Shown one piece after another: positions 13,780 to 21,183 of a DNA stretch of 55,979 nucleotides. Origin of the DNA: Micromonospora sp. HK10 (GTDB taxonomy: Bacteria; Actinomycetota; Actinomycetes; Mycobacteriales; Micromonosporaceae). The notes under the pieces were generated by a model that had not been told where the DNA came from, ran no database searches, and worked only from the letters and a program-made list of their open reading frames with translations. The stretch is taken from the NCBI RefSeq assembly GCF_000982955.1, contig NZ_KQ058892.1, positions 1 through 55,979 on the forward strand, written 5' to 3'. A program made the translations under genes and the position numbers. Position 1 is the first letter of the stretch, and each line of letters starts with the position of its first letter.

Positions 13780-13797
13780 GGACGGTGGGCACCGTCC
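13780..13797 (-). promoter_or_regulatory. 18-bp perfect inverted repeat upstream of the secreted-protein gene
   Basis: GGACGGTG (13780-13787), GG, CACCGTCC (13790-13797). It lies 82-99 nt before the start codon. It could be an operator or a hairpin in the 5' leader. The region from 13699 to 14110 (412 nt) otherwise holds no gene I can support; it becomes A+T-rich towards the TetR start and has a GGTGATCACC palindrome at 14016-14025. Confidence 0.4.
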
Positions 13798-14060
13798 ACG
13801 GGGGACGGTGGTGATGGTGGTGGACGCCCCGGCACGGCCCGTCGAGCGGTCCGATCGGGCGGCGGTCGGTGCCGCGCCGTCAGCGCGCTGGTGCGGGTGG
13901 GGCACTGCGGCGTGGCCGCGTCACCTGCGCCTCTCCGGCCTTGGGAGAGCACCCTTCGTTGGCGATAATGGCTGCCACAGCGCCCTCCTTAGACGAACTC
14001 GGGGTGACCGTTCGAGGTGATCACCAATCGTGACAGGGCGTCAACCGAGAGTGAAATTTT

Positions 14061-14103
14061 TATAAACCCCGGAGGGTCGTAAAGTCAATCCATCAAAGGA
14101 GGT
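14061..14103 (+). promoter_or_regulatory. Promoter element and perfect RBS of the TetR gene
   Basis: TATAAA at 14061-14066 is the best -10 candidate in an A+T-rich stretch (GAAATTTTTATAAA). A full anti-16S match, AAAGGAGGT, lies at 14095-14103, 7 nt before TTG 14111. This RBS is what decides the unusual TTG start. I did not find a convincing -35. Confidence 0.55.
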
Positions 14104-14110
14104 CGATCAC

Positions 14111-14875
14111 TTGTCCACTCCGCGCCGCCCGCAACCGGCGCTGATCCCGCTCCCCGGCGCCCGCCCTGGCCGCGACCCGGAGCGAGCCATCAAGCGCGGG
14201 CCCCGCCGCGTCTCCGCCGAGGTGGTGGCGGCCACCCAGCGCGACCGGCTCTTCGACGGGCTGGTGCAGGAGGTGGCCACCCGGGGGTACGACAACGCCC
14301 GGGTGACCGACATCTGCCGCGCGGCCGGGGTGACTCGGCCCGCCTTCTACGCGCTCTTCACCGGCAAGGAGGACGCCTTCCTCGCCGCCTACCGGCACGG
14401 CATCGCGGTGGTGTCGCAGCTCATGGAGCACGCCTACCGGGAGGCCGGTCCGGACTGGCCGGACGCGGCCCGGGCCGCGCTGCGCACCCTGCTGGAGGTG
14501 CTCGCGAGCGTTCCCGCCTTCGCCCGGATGGCACTGGTCGAGGTGGACGCGGCCGGCCCGGACGCGCGCCGGGAACGCGACGCGCTGCTCGCCAGCTTCC
14601 GCCGGTTCTTCGTCGACGCCGGCCCCGGGCCGGGTGCCGACGTCGACCGGGACCTGCTGGTGTCCACCGTGGTCGGCGGCCTGCACGCGACCATCCGCAG
14701 CCGGGTGGCGCGGGGCCCGATCGAGGAGCTGCCCCTGCTGCTGCCCGTGCTCACCTACGCGGCCGTGGCGCCCTTCCTCGGCTCGGCCGAGGCGAGCCGG
14801 GCGATCCGGCCGGTGCGCGCCGGCGACGGCCCGAGCATCGCCGCCCCGTGCGCCACCCCCGGAGAGCCCTTTTGA
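14111..14875 (+). CDS. TetR/AcrR-family transcriptional regulator
   Basis: A 254-aa protein from a TTG start with a perfect RBS. After a ~35-residue basic, Pro-rich N-terminus, the HTH reads R-D-R-L-F-D-G-L-V-Q-E-V-A-T-R-G-Y-D-N-A-R (in parts), V-T-D-I-C-R-A-A-G-V-T-R-P-A-F-Y-A-L-F-T-G-K-E-D-A-F-L-A-A-Y (in parts), which is the canonical TetR recognition region with A-F-Y and F-x-x-K-E. The C-terminal ligand domain is helical. The gene lies 214 nt before the DUF6230 gene, and a 23-bp palindrome sits over the latter's promoter, so it probably represses the DUF6230-DUF6114 operon. Ligand unknown. Confidence 0.9.
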   Translation: MSTPRRPQPALIPLPGARPGRDPERAIKRGPRRVSAEVVAATQRDRLFDGLVQEVATRGYDNARVTDICRAAGVTRPAFYALFTGKEDAFLAAYRHGIAVVSQLMEHAYREAGPDWPDAARAALRTLLEVLASVPAFARMALVEVDAAGPDARRERDALLASFRRFFVDAGPGPGADVDRDLLVSTVVGGLHATIRSRVARGPIEELPLLLPVLTYAAVAPFLGSAEASRAIRPVRAGDGPSIAAPCATPGEPF

Positions 14876-14879
14876 TGAA

Positions 14880-14894
14880 AAACCGCTGCGGTTT
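14880..14894 (+). terminator. Short hairpin just past the TetR gene
   Basis: AAACCG (14880-14885), CTG, CGGTTT (14889-14894), beginning 4 nt after the TGA. It is A/T-edged and the arms are perfect, but only 6 bp long. Weak terminator candidate. Confidence 0.35.
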
Positions 14895-14926
14895 CTGACT
14901 GTTGGCCCCATTTCGCAAATGCCGCC

Positions 14927-14975
14927 CAACTGTCTGCTACAGACTGTTGACCCGTCCTTTACCCAGCGGTAACTT
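14927..14975 (+). promoter_or_regulatory. DUF6230-DUF6114 promoter with an overlapping 23-bp palindrome
   Basis: The -35 box TTGACC (14947-14952) and -10 box TAACTT (14970-14975) are 17 bp apart. The palindrome CAAC-n-GTCTG-nnn-CAGAC-n-GTTG (14927-14949) is symmetric at all but five of 23 positions and covers the first three bases of the -35. Bound repressor would block polymerase. GACTGTTG is also present at 14897-14904 as a direct copy of the right half-site. The adjacent TetR is the likely ligand-controlled repressor (inference). Confidence 0.68.
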
Positions 14976-15089
14976 CGGCCTGCGCCCTCGGCGCGGCACC
15001 ATGCGCAGCCAATTCAGGTCTCTCGCACGGCATCGGACGACACCCCAATGGCATCGTCGCCGATGAATTGATCTCGAAAGGGAGCCGCC

Positions 15090-15719
15090 ATGTCGGACCA
15101 GAACGCACCGCTGGAACCCGGACCGCCGCAGAGCGGGGTGCGCTGGCGCCGGTTCGCCGTCACGCTCGGCACCGTCGCGGTGGGCGCGGCCGGCATGGTC
15201 GTGCTGACCGCGCAGGGCGTGCTCGGCGCGCAGTTCGCCATCTCGGGCATGCCGTTCACCGTCACCGCGGACCGGCTCGAGGGCACCGGCTTCGAGCAGT
15301 TCGCCACCCTCGACCAGATGATCCCCGACAGCCCCAACCAGGGTGACACCGGCGGCCAGGTGGTGGTCATCGTCTCGGCCATCGACAAGGCCGAGCTCAC
15401 CAACCTCTGCCAGAGCATCAGCCTCGGTGGGATCAACCTCCGGATCACCGCCGGCGGGTCCGGCAAGCCGGTCAGCGCCCGGACCCTGGTCGTCGACGGC
15501 GACGAGATCGCCGGCAACGCGTCCTTCCGGAACATCAACGTCGGGCAGGACGCCAGCACCGTCGACCAGGTGCCCGGCGTACGCGGCAACCCCGGCGTCT
15601 TCGCCCAGCAGGCCGACACGGTGACCATCACCAACCTGCGGCAGAACAACTACGCCACCACGGCCGCCGTATTCACCCTGCCGAACCTGCACATGGGGTT
15701 CAGCTCCGACGGGTGCTGA
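15090..15719 (+). CDS. DUF6230 family membrane-anchored exported protein
   Basis: A 209-aa protein. A polar N-terminus (residues 1-21) precedes one hydrophobic helix at ~22-46 (V-T-L-G-T-V-A-V-G-A-A-G-M-V-V-L), and the rest lies outside or in the envelope. The soluble part is beta-rich, with L-T-N-L-C-Q-S-I-S-L-G-G and a closing L-P-N-L-H-M-G-F-S-S-D-G-C. The two cysteines could form a disulfide. I recognise the DUF6230 type and its constant companion DUF6114 from actinobacterial genomes; the function is not known. ATG 15090 has an AAGGGAG RBS. The promoter at 14947-14975 leaves a leader of ~107 nt. Confidence 0.82.
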   Translation: MSDQNAPLEPGPPQSGVRWRRFAVTLGTVAVGAAGMVVLTAQGVLGAQFAISGMPFTVTADRLEGTGFEQFATLDQMIPDSPNQGDTGGQVVVIVSAIDKAELTNLCQSISLGGINLRITAGGSGKPVSARTLVVDGDEIAGNASFRNINVGQDASTVDQVPGVRGNPGVFAQQADTVTITNLRQNNYATTAAVFTLPNLHMGFSSDGC

Positions 15720-15720
15720 G

Positions 15721-16290
15721 GTGACCGAGGAACCAACCGCCCCGGCGCCGGCCGTCCACCACCGCGGTGGACGCTGGCGCCGCTGGCGGCGGGGCCGGCC
15801 GTTCACCGCCGGGCTGCTGATCGCGCTCGGCGGCATCGAGATGCTGGTGACCCTGCGGGCGCCGCTCGGGGTGCTGCTGCACGTCGGTCCACAAGGGCTG
15901 GCCGCGTACCTGGTGCCGGCCGTGCTGGTGATCTGCGGGGTGCTGCTGATCGCCACCCCGCAGCAGCGCGTCTTCTACGCGCTGCTGTCACTGCTGCTGG
16001 GGCTGGTCTCCTGGCTCACCTCCAACCTGGGCGGCTTCCTGGTCGGGATGCTCCTCGCCCTGGTCGGCGGGGCGCTCGCGTTCGCTTGGACACCGGACAA
16101 GACGTCCCCGGCCCGGAGCCCGGCGGCGCTGCCGGAGGAGACCCCGGCGGGCGAGCCGGATCCGCCGGACGAGGCCGGCCCCCGGCACCGAGCGCCGGAA
16201 CCCGGCACCGAGCCCGTCCTCCCGACGCAACTCGACCCGGCGCGGACCCGGGCGGGCACGCCCGAGGCGGCCTCGGGCGAGCCGCGCTGA
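15721..16290 (+). CDS. DUF6114 family membrane protein
   Basis: A 189-aa protein starting at GTG 15721, one base past the DUF6230 stop. A basic N-terminus (R-W-R-R-W-R-R-G-R-P) precedes four hydrophobic segments between residues ~29 and 121: T-A-G-L-L-I-A-L-G-G-I-E-M-L-V, L-V-P-A-V-L-V-I-C-G-V-L-L-I, F-Y-A-L-L-S-L-L-L-G-L-V-S-W and F-L-V-G-M-L-L-A-L-V-G-G. The last ~65 residues are Pro/Glu/Ala-rich and probably disordered. It is probably the membrane partner of DUF6230. No enzymatic motif is seen. The stop codon lies in a 16-bp tandem duplication. Confidence 0.82.
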   Translation: MTEEPTAPAPAVHHRGGRWRRWRRGRPFTAGLLIALGGIEMLVTLRAPLGVLLHVGPQGLAAYLVPAVLVICGVLLIATPQQRVFYALLSLLLGLVSWLTSNLGGFLVGMLLALVGGALAFAWTPDKTSPARSPAALPEETPAGEPDPPDEAGPRHRAPEPGTEPVLPTQLDPARTRAGTPEAASGEPR

Positions 16291-16317
16291 GCCGGCGGAA
16301 GGCTGAGCCGGCGGAAG
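16286..16317. repeat. 16-bp tandem duplication over the DUF6114 stop codon
   Basis: GCTGAGCCGGCGGAAG occurs at 16286-16301 and, identically, at 16302-16317. The first copy contains the TGA of the DUF6114 gene. Confidence 0.7.
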
Positions 16318-16339
16318 CCGGCCCCGTACCCCCGGCCGG
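16318..16339. terminator. Stem-loop between converging DUF6114 and murD2
   Basis: CCGGCC and GGCCGG arms flank a C-rich loop just before the murD2 stop codon. Position between converging genes suits a shared terminator; the stem is short and the call weak. Confidence 0.3.
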
Positions 16340-16345
16340 CCCGAC

Positions 16346-17692
16346 TCAGCGCGCGGTGTCCGCCACCGCCCGGGCGAAGACCTCCGACCGGTGCTCGAAG
16401 TTGCGGAACCGGCCGTAGCTCGGCGCGGCCGGGGAGAGCAGCACCACGCCACCGGCCGGCGTGAGCTTCCGGGACAACGCCACCGCGTCGACCAGGTCGT
16501 CGGCGATCTCGGTACGCACCCCGGGCAGGCCGGCCAGCGCCTCGACGATGCGCGGGCCGCTGTCCGGAATGCCGATCACGGTCAGCTCCCGCTCCGCCAG
16601 GTGCTCCCGCAGCGGCGCGTAGTCCAGCCCCCGGTCGGTGCCGCCGACGATCACGGTCAGCGGCCGGCCCTCGTACGCGTCGATCGCGTGCATGGCCGCG
16701 TACGGGCTGGTGGCCAGGGTGTCGTCGACGAAGGTGAGCCCGGACGGGTCGGGGATCTCGGTGAGCCGGTGAGCCAGCCCCTGGAACCCGGCGACCGCCA
16801 CGGCGAGGCTGTCCTTGCGGCCCGCCACGTCCACGCCGAGCGCGTCGAGCACCGCCAGCGCGACACAGAGGTTGCCCTCGTTGTGGCGGCCCACCAGCGG
16901 CAGCACGGCCCGGGGAAAGAGCGGGGTGTCCCGCAGATGGAACCAGGGGGCGCCGTCCGGGCCGGCCGCCACGTGCGTGGTGTCCGGCGAACCGGCCCGC
17001 ACCGCCGCCCGATCCCCCAACTCCAGCGCCAGGCGCGGGTCGGCGCCGTTGACCACCACCGTGTGCGGGCCGTGCGCCAGCAGGTTCAACTTGTCCCGGT
17101 AGTACTCGCGTTCCCCGCCGTGCGCGTCCAGGTGCTCCGGGAAGAGCGCCGTCACCACCGCCACCCGGGGCGAGTCGGTCAGGTCGGCGCACTGGTAGCT
17201 GGAGAGCTCCAGCACGTACAGCTCGGCGTCGGGCAGGTCGAGCAGCGGCACCCCGATGTTGCCGCCGAAGACGTTCGGCCGGTCCATCGCGGTCAGCAGG
17301 TGACTGATCAGGCTGGACGTGGTGCTCTTGCCCTTGCTGCCGGTGACGCCGATGGTCCGGTCCGCGTGGTCGGCCATCCAGAGCGCGCTGCCCTGGGTGA
17401 CGACGACGGACCGGCGCCGCAGCTCCACCATCCACGGGTGGGTGTTCGGCACGCCCGGCGAACGGACCACCACGTCGGCCGCGGCCAGCCGGGCGAAGCC
17501 CTCCTCGCCGGTGACCAGGGGCGCGGCCGCGGCCAGCGGGCCCTCCCAGGGCAGGGTGAGGAAGTTCGCGCTGTCGTCGACGGCCACCAGATCGGCCGGG
17601 CCGTGCGCGGCGATCGCGGTCACCGCGGCCCGGCCCTCCCGGCCGGCGCCCCAGACGGCGACATGTCGTCCGCGCAGATCAGACAGGCGCAC
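16346..17692 (-). CDS. murD2: UDP-MurNAc-dipeptide ligase MurD2 (L-glutamate-adding)
   Basis: A 448-aa Mur ligase. An N-terminal Rossmann-like part (V-A-V-W-G-A-G-R-E-G, residues ~11-20) is followed by the ATP loop G-V-T-G-S-K-G-K-S-T-T (115-125), N-I-G-V-P-L and L-E-L-S-S-Y-Q, then the C-terminal domain with D-D-T-L-A-T-S-P and G-G-T-D-R-G-L-D-Y. Ordinary MurD adds D-Glu. In the MurD2/MurL route, MurD2 adds L-Glu to the UDP-MurNAc-amino acid and MurL then inverts it. The divergent murL supports the MurD2 call. GTG 17692 has GAGGAG 5 nt upstream and is preferred to ATG 17731, which has no RBS. Cytoplasmic; peptidoglycan precursor synthesis. Confidence 0.87.
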   Translation of the reverse strand: MRLSDLRGRHVAVWGAGREGRAAVTAIAAHGPADLVAVDDSANFLTLPWEGPLAAAAPLVTGEEGFARLAAADVVVRSPGVPNTHPWMVELRRRSVVVTQGSALWMADHADRTIGVTGSKGKSTTSSLISHLLTAMDRPNVFGGNIGVPLLDLPDAELYVLELSSYQCADLTDSPRVAVVTALFPEHLDAHGGEREYYRDKLNLLAHGPHTVVVNGADPRLALELGDRAAVRAGSPDTTHVAAGPDGAPWFHLRDTPLFPRAVLPLVGRHNEGNLCVALAVLDALGVDVAGRKDSLAVAVAGFQGLAHRLTEIPDPSGLTFVDDTLATSPYAAMHAIDAYEGRPLTVIVGGTDRGLDYAPLREHLAERELTVIGIPDSGPRIVEALAGLPGVRTEIADDLVDAVALSRKLTPAGGVVLLSPAAPSYGRFRNFEHRSEVFARAVADTAR

Positions 17693-17770
17693 AGGCTCTC
17701 CTCGGGGGTAGCGACGGCGGTCGGCGGGCATGGTCCGACGCAGCCGGACACGGCCGGACGAACCAGGGCC

Positions 17771-17776
17771 TAGTAT
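17771..17776 (+). promoter_or_regulatory. -10 box of murL, near-leaderless
   Basis: TAGTAT lies 5 nt before GTG 17782, so transcription would start at about the first codon. The intergenic space to murD2 is only 89 bp and holds both starts. Confidence 0.5.
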
Positions 17777-17781
17777 GGCGT

Positions 17782-19131
17782 GTGCGCAACGAGCAGCTCC
17801 GGCGGATGGACGCCTTCACCTTCCCGTCCTACTCGATCGACTTCGGCACCGGCGAGGTGCTGTTCGACTACGCCCTGACCGGCCCCGACGGCGAGCAGCG
17901 GTTCACCGAGGCGATCACCCTCCCGCTGCCGGCCGAGCCGGTGTCCGACGAGACCGCGGCCACCCTCAACCGGGTCCTCGAACTGCTGCACGTGGTCGCC
18001 GGGGTCAGCTACTACAAGGCCGCCGCGCCGCCCCGGCTGGTGCTGCCGGCGCCGCTGGGCGCGGCCGCCGTCGAGCTGGTCACCGCCGTCTACACCAAGG
18101 GACTCGCCGAGTACGCGTACCGCAATCAGCTCCCGCACGTGCTGGAGCTGCGCCCGGAGGTGCCGACCGGGTCGGTGCCGGCCGCCGCGCCGCTGGACAA
18201 CTCCGACCGGCGCCCGCTGTCGGCGGTGGGCGGCGGCAAGGACTCCATCGTCACCCTGGAGGCGCTGCGCCGCGCCGGCTTCGACCCGGTGCCGTTCTCG
18301 GTCAACCCGAACCACGTCATCGTCTCGGTCAACGAGGCCTCCGACCTGGTGCCCCTCGCGGCCCGGCGGCGGATCGACCCGGTGCTGTTCGACCTCAACG
18401 CGGCCGGCGCGCGCAACGGGCACATCCCGGTCACCGCGATCAACTCGCTGATCGCGGTCGCCACCGCGGTGCTGCACGGACTCGGCCCGGTGGTGATGTC
18501 CAACGAGCGCTCCGCGTCGGACCCGAACCTGATCTGGAACGGTCACGAGATCAACCACCAGTGGTCCAAGGGCGTCGAGGCGGAAGGGCTGCTGCGGGCC
18601 GCGCTGGCCGAGCACGCCGGGCTGACCGAGCCGTACTTCTCCCTGCTGCGGTCGCTGTCCGAGCTGCACATCGCCCGCCTCTTCGCCGAGATCGACCGGT
18701 ACGACGCCGTGGTGACCAGCTGCAACGCCGCGTTCAAGCTGCGCGATCCGAGTGAGCGGTGGTGCCGGGACTGCCCGAAGTGCCGGTTCGTCTTCCTGGC
18801 CATGGCTCCCTTCATGACCCGGGAGCGGGTCACCCGGATCTTCGGCGGCGACCTGCTCGCCGACCCCACCCAGCTCCCCGGGTACCGGGAACTGCTCGGC
18901 GTGGACGGGCACAAGCCGTTCGAGTGCGTCGGCGAGGTCGAGGAGTCCGTGGTGGCGCTGAGCCTGCTCGCCCAGCAGGAGCAGTGGCGCGACGCCCCGG
19001 TGGTGCGGGCGCTGGTGGCGGAGCTGCCGGACACCGCCTGGCAGGCCGCGTCGACCTCCGACGTGTTCAGCCCCGGCGGCCCGAACTTCGTCCCCGCCCC
19101 CTACGCCAAAGCCCTCACCGCCCTCACCTGA
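17782..19131 (+). CDS. murL: UDP-N-acetylmuramoyl-dipeptide L-glutamate epimerase MurL
   Basis: A 449-aa protein matching the MurL family as I recall it: V-A-G-V-S-Y-Y-K-A-A (residues 72-81), A-E-Y-A-Y-R-N, the PP-loop-like S-A-V-G-G-G-K-D-S (147-155), N-G-H-I-P-V-T-A-[IV]-N-S, M-S-N-E-R-S-A-S, and H-Q-W-S-K-G. The Cys cluster W-C-R-D-C-P-K-C-R-F-V-F is at 327-337, with H-K-P-F-E-C-V-G-E near 375. MurL inverts the terminal L-Glu of UDP-MurNAc-L-Ala-L-Glu to D-Glu in an ATP-dependent way; the PP-loop fits ATP use. With MurD2 it replaces glutamate racemase plus MurD. GTG 17782 is preferred for the TAGTAT box; ATG at 17806 is an alternative. Confidence 0.9.
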   Translation: MRNEQLRRMDAFTFPSYSIDFGTGEVLFDYALTGPDGEQRFTEAITLPLPAEPVSDETAATLNRVLELLHVVAGVSYYKAAAPPRLVLPAPLGAAAVELVTAVYTKGLAEYAYRNQLPHVLELRPEVPTGSVPAAAPLDNSDRRPLSAVGGGKDSIVTLEALRRAGFDPVPFSVNPNHVIVSVNEASDLVPLAARRRIDPVLFDLNAAGARNGHIPVTAINSLIAVATAVLHGLGPVVMSNERSASDPNLIWNGHEINHQWSKGVEAEGLLRAALAEHAGLTEPYFSLLRSLSELHIARLFAEIDRYDAVVTSCNAAFKLRDPSERWCRDCPKCRFVFLAMAPFMTRERVTRIFGGDLLADPTQLPGYRELLGVDGHKPFECVGEVEESVVALSLLAQQEQWRDAPVVRALVAELPDTAWQAASTSDVFSPGGPNFVPAPYAKALTALT

Positions 19132-19158
19132 GCCCGCCGCTGGACCGCCGGCGTGGGT

Positions 19159-20823
19159 TCAGGGGGTGCGGACGGCGTCCAGGGCCAGCAGAGCCACGTG
19201 CAGGGAGAGGCACTGCTCGACGGAGTCGAGGTCGGCGTCGAGGATGCGGCCGATGCGTGCCAGCCGCTCGTAGAAGGCCGGCCGGGACAGGTGCGCCGCC
19301 GACGCCGCCGCCGACTTGTTCCGCCCCTGCTCCAGGTACGCCCGCAGCGTGCCGAGCAGCTGCTCCCGGGGGTGCTGGGCGTCGTACGCCAGCAGCGGGC
19401 CGAGTTCCCGCTCGACGAAGGTCTGCAACCGGGGCTCGTCCCGCAGCAGGTGCAGCAGGCCGGCCAGCCCGACGTGCGGCAGCCGGAAACAGGGCAGGTC
19501 GCGCGGGTCCCGGCGGGCCGCCTCGGCGATCTGCCGCGCCTCGACCAGTGACCGGCGCGCCTCGCGCAGGCCGCCCACCCCGGAGCCGGCCGCGACGAGG
19601 ACCGCCGGTCGGGCGGCAGTCGGACGGGCCGGTACGGCGTCGAGGCGTACCCGACGCAACGCCGCGGCGAACGCGGCGAGTGCCTTCTCCTCGTCGGCCG
19701 GGTCGGGCAGCGCCAGCAGCGCGCCCACCGCCTGGTCGTCGACGGCGCTGGTCAGCGCCGTGAGCCTGGTCTCCCGCAGGGCCTGGCCGACCGCCTCGGC
19801 CAGGTCACGCAGCCGGGCCGGGCCGGAGTCGTCGGGCAGGTCGGCCTCGCCGGTCGGGTCGTCGTCCCGGTGCCGCACCACCACGCCGACCAGGTGCCGC
19901 CGGTCCAGGGTGACGCCGAGCGCCTTGGCGCGCAGGGCCACCTCGTCCACCGGCCGGGAGTGGTCGATGAGCGCGGTCAGCAGGGTGCGGTGGATCTGCC
20001 GTTCCAGCCCTTCGGCGTCGCGCCGGATCAGCCGGCCCAGGGCCAGCGTGGAGGCGGCCCGCTCGATGAGGATGGTCAGCCGGGTGGGCGGGGCTGCCTC
20101 GGCCACCGGCCAGCGCAGCAGCAACCGCCCCCAGTCCTGCCCGCGCGCGCCAACCGTGGTGACCAGCCACCCGCTGTCCGGGTCGTACGCGGTCCGCCCG
20201 GCCGGACGGATCCGCCGAGAGTGCTGCTCCCAGCCCTCCAGCAGCAGCTCCGCGCTCTCCCCCGCCGGGTCGTACGCGAGCACCTGCCGGGACAGGTTCT
20301 CGAGCACGACCGGGCAGCCGGCCAGCTCGGCGGCCTGCCGGACCACCTCGGCCGGTTCGGCGCCCTCCACGGACAGCTCGGTGAACCGCTGGTGGATCTC
20401 CTCGGTGGCGCGCAGCTCGGTGAGCTGGGCATCCACGATCAGCGCATGGACCGCCTCGGTGATCCGGACGAACGGGGTGGCCCGGCGCAGCTCGACCAGC
20501 GGCAGCCCGCGCCGCTCGGCGGCGGCGGCCATCACCCGGGGCACCCCGCTGACGTACCGGCGGCCGAGTTCCACCACGAGGCCGGAGACCCCGACGTCGG
20601 CCAGGTCACCGATGAACGCCCGCAGACCGGCGTCGTCGGCGGGCAGCCCGATGCCGGTTGTGAGCACCAGCTCGCCCCCGCCGAGCAGGGTGGCGATGTC
20701 CGGCACCTCGGCCACGTGCACCCAGCGCACCGGCCGGTCCAGTCCCGCGTCCCCGGCAACCAGGCGCGGGGCGCCGTGGCGCACCGGCACCAGAGCCAGC
20801 ACCTCACGCACGGTAGGGAACAC
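19159..20823 (-). CDS. PucR-family transcriptional regulator
   Basis: A 554-aa protein with the PucR layout. The N-terminal PucR domain (~5-125) has V-R-W-V-H-V-A-E-V-P-D-I-A-T-L-L-G-G-G-E-L-V-L-T-T-G (in parts). A degenerate GGDEF-like region (~290-420) follows. The C-terminal PucR HTH (~490-550) has L-L-G-T-L-R-A-Y-L-E-Q-G-R-N-K-S-A-A-A and H-L-S-R-P-A-F-Y-E-R-L-A-R-I. Such proteins control purine, amino acid and polyamine catabolism. GTG 20823 lies 7 nt past a TAGCGT box and gives the family's usual N-terminus; the frame to 21069 adds a non-conserved Arg-rich segment. It converges on murL with a 27-bp gap. Possible target: the aminotransferase-mmsA operon. Confidence 0.88.
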   Translation of the reverse strand: MFPTVREVLALVPVRHGAPRLVAGDAGLDRPVRWVHVAEVPDIATLLGGGELVLTTGIGLPADDAGLRAFIGDLADVGVSGLVVELGRRYVSGVPRVMAAAAERRGLPLVELRRATPFVRITEAVHALIVDAQLTELRATEEIHQRFTELSVEGAEPAEVVRQAAELAGCPVVLENLSRQVLAYDPAGESAELLLEGWEQHSRRIRPAGRTAYDPDSGWLVTTVGARGQDWGRLLLRWPVAEAAPPTRLTILIERAASTLALGRLIRRDAEGLERQIHRTLLTALIDHSRPVDEVALRAKALGVTLDRRHLVGVVVRHRDDDPTGEADLPDDSGPARLRDLAEAVGQALRETRLTALTSAVDDQAVGALLALPDPADEEKALAAFAAALRRVRLDAVPARPTAARPAVLVAAGSGVGGLREARRSLVEARQIAEAARRDPRDLPCFRLPHVGLAGLLHLLRDEPRLQTFVERELGPLLAYDAQHPREQLLGTLRAYLEQGRNKSAAASAAHLSRPAFYERLARIGRILDADLDSVEQCLSLHVALLALDAVRTP

Positions 20824-20830
20824 GGGCGAC

Positions 20831-20836
20831 ACGCTA
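20831..20836 (-). promoter_or_regulatory. -10 box of the PucR gene, leaderless
   Basis: On the minus strand this reads TAGCGT, 7 nt before GTG 20823. It supports the internal GTG as the real start. Confidence 0.45.
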
Positions 20837-21106
20837 CCCTGCGTCACCGCCGAACTCGAAGGACCGTCGGACCGGCCGGGGCGTCGGTCGCTACGCCCGA
20901 CCGGTGCGGACCGGTAGCGGCTCCGGCCGACGTAGCGGCGAGCGCGCAGCCGCGCGCCGACACACGAGATGCGGCAAAGCGGCCCCTCCACGGCCCGGAA
21001 AGCACCGAAACACCGCAACCCGGCGCGACCACCAGACGGCAAGACGCCATGCCCCGACCGACCCCGCACCGCCCCCGCGACCCGCCGACCCCAGCGAACC
21101 AGCGAG

Positions 21107-21161
21107 CCGCCGACCCGCCGACCCGCCGACCCCGCCGACTCGCCGACTCGCCGACTCGCCG
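21107..21161. repeat. 8-bp tandem repeat between pucR and argG
   Basis: About six copies of CGCCGACC/CGCCGACT run in tandem, first the C-ending and then the T-ending form, with one extra C in the middle. The 360-nt gap from 20824 to 21183 otherwise has no gene I can support; its first half is Cys/Arg-coding-like shadow and C+G-rich. Confidence 0.7.
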
Positions 21162-21183
21162 GAAGGGCCGTCCGCGGAGGAAA

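Noticed and set aside
11849..13792. 647-aa minus ORF and the 642-aa plus ORF over 12040-13968
   Set aside because: Low-complexity Arg/Gly/Pro shadows across several real genes.
21107..21161. CRISPR-like array
   Set aside because: The 8-bp units are contiguous with no spacers, and no cas genes are near.
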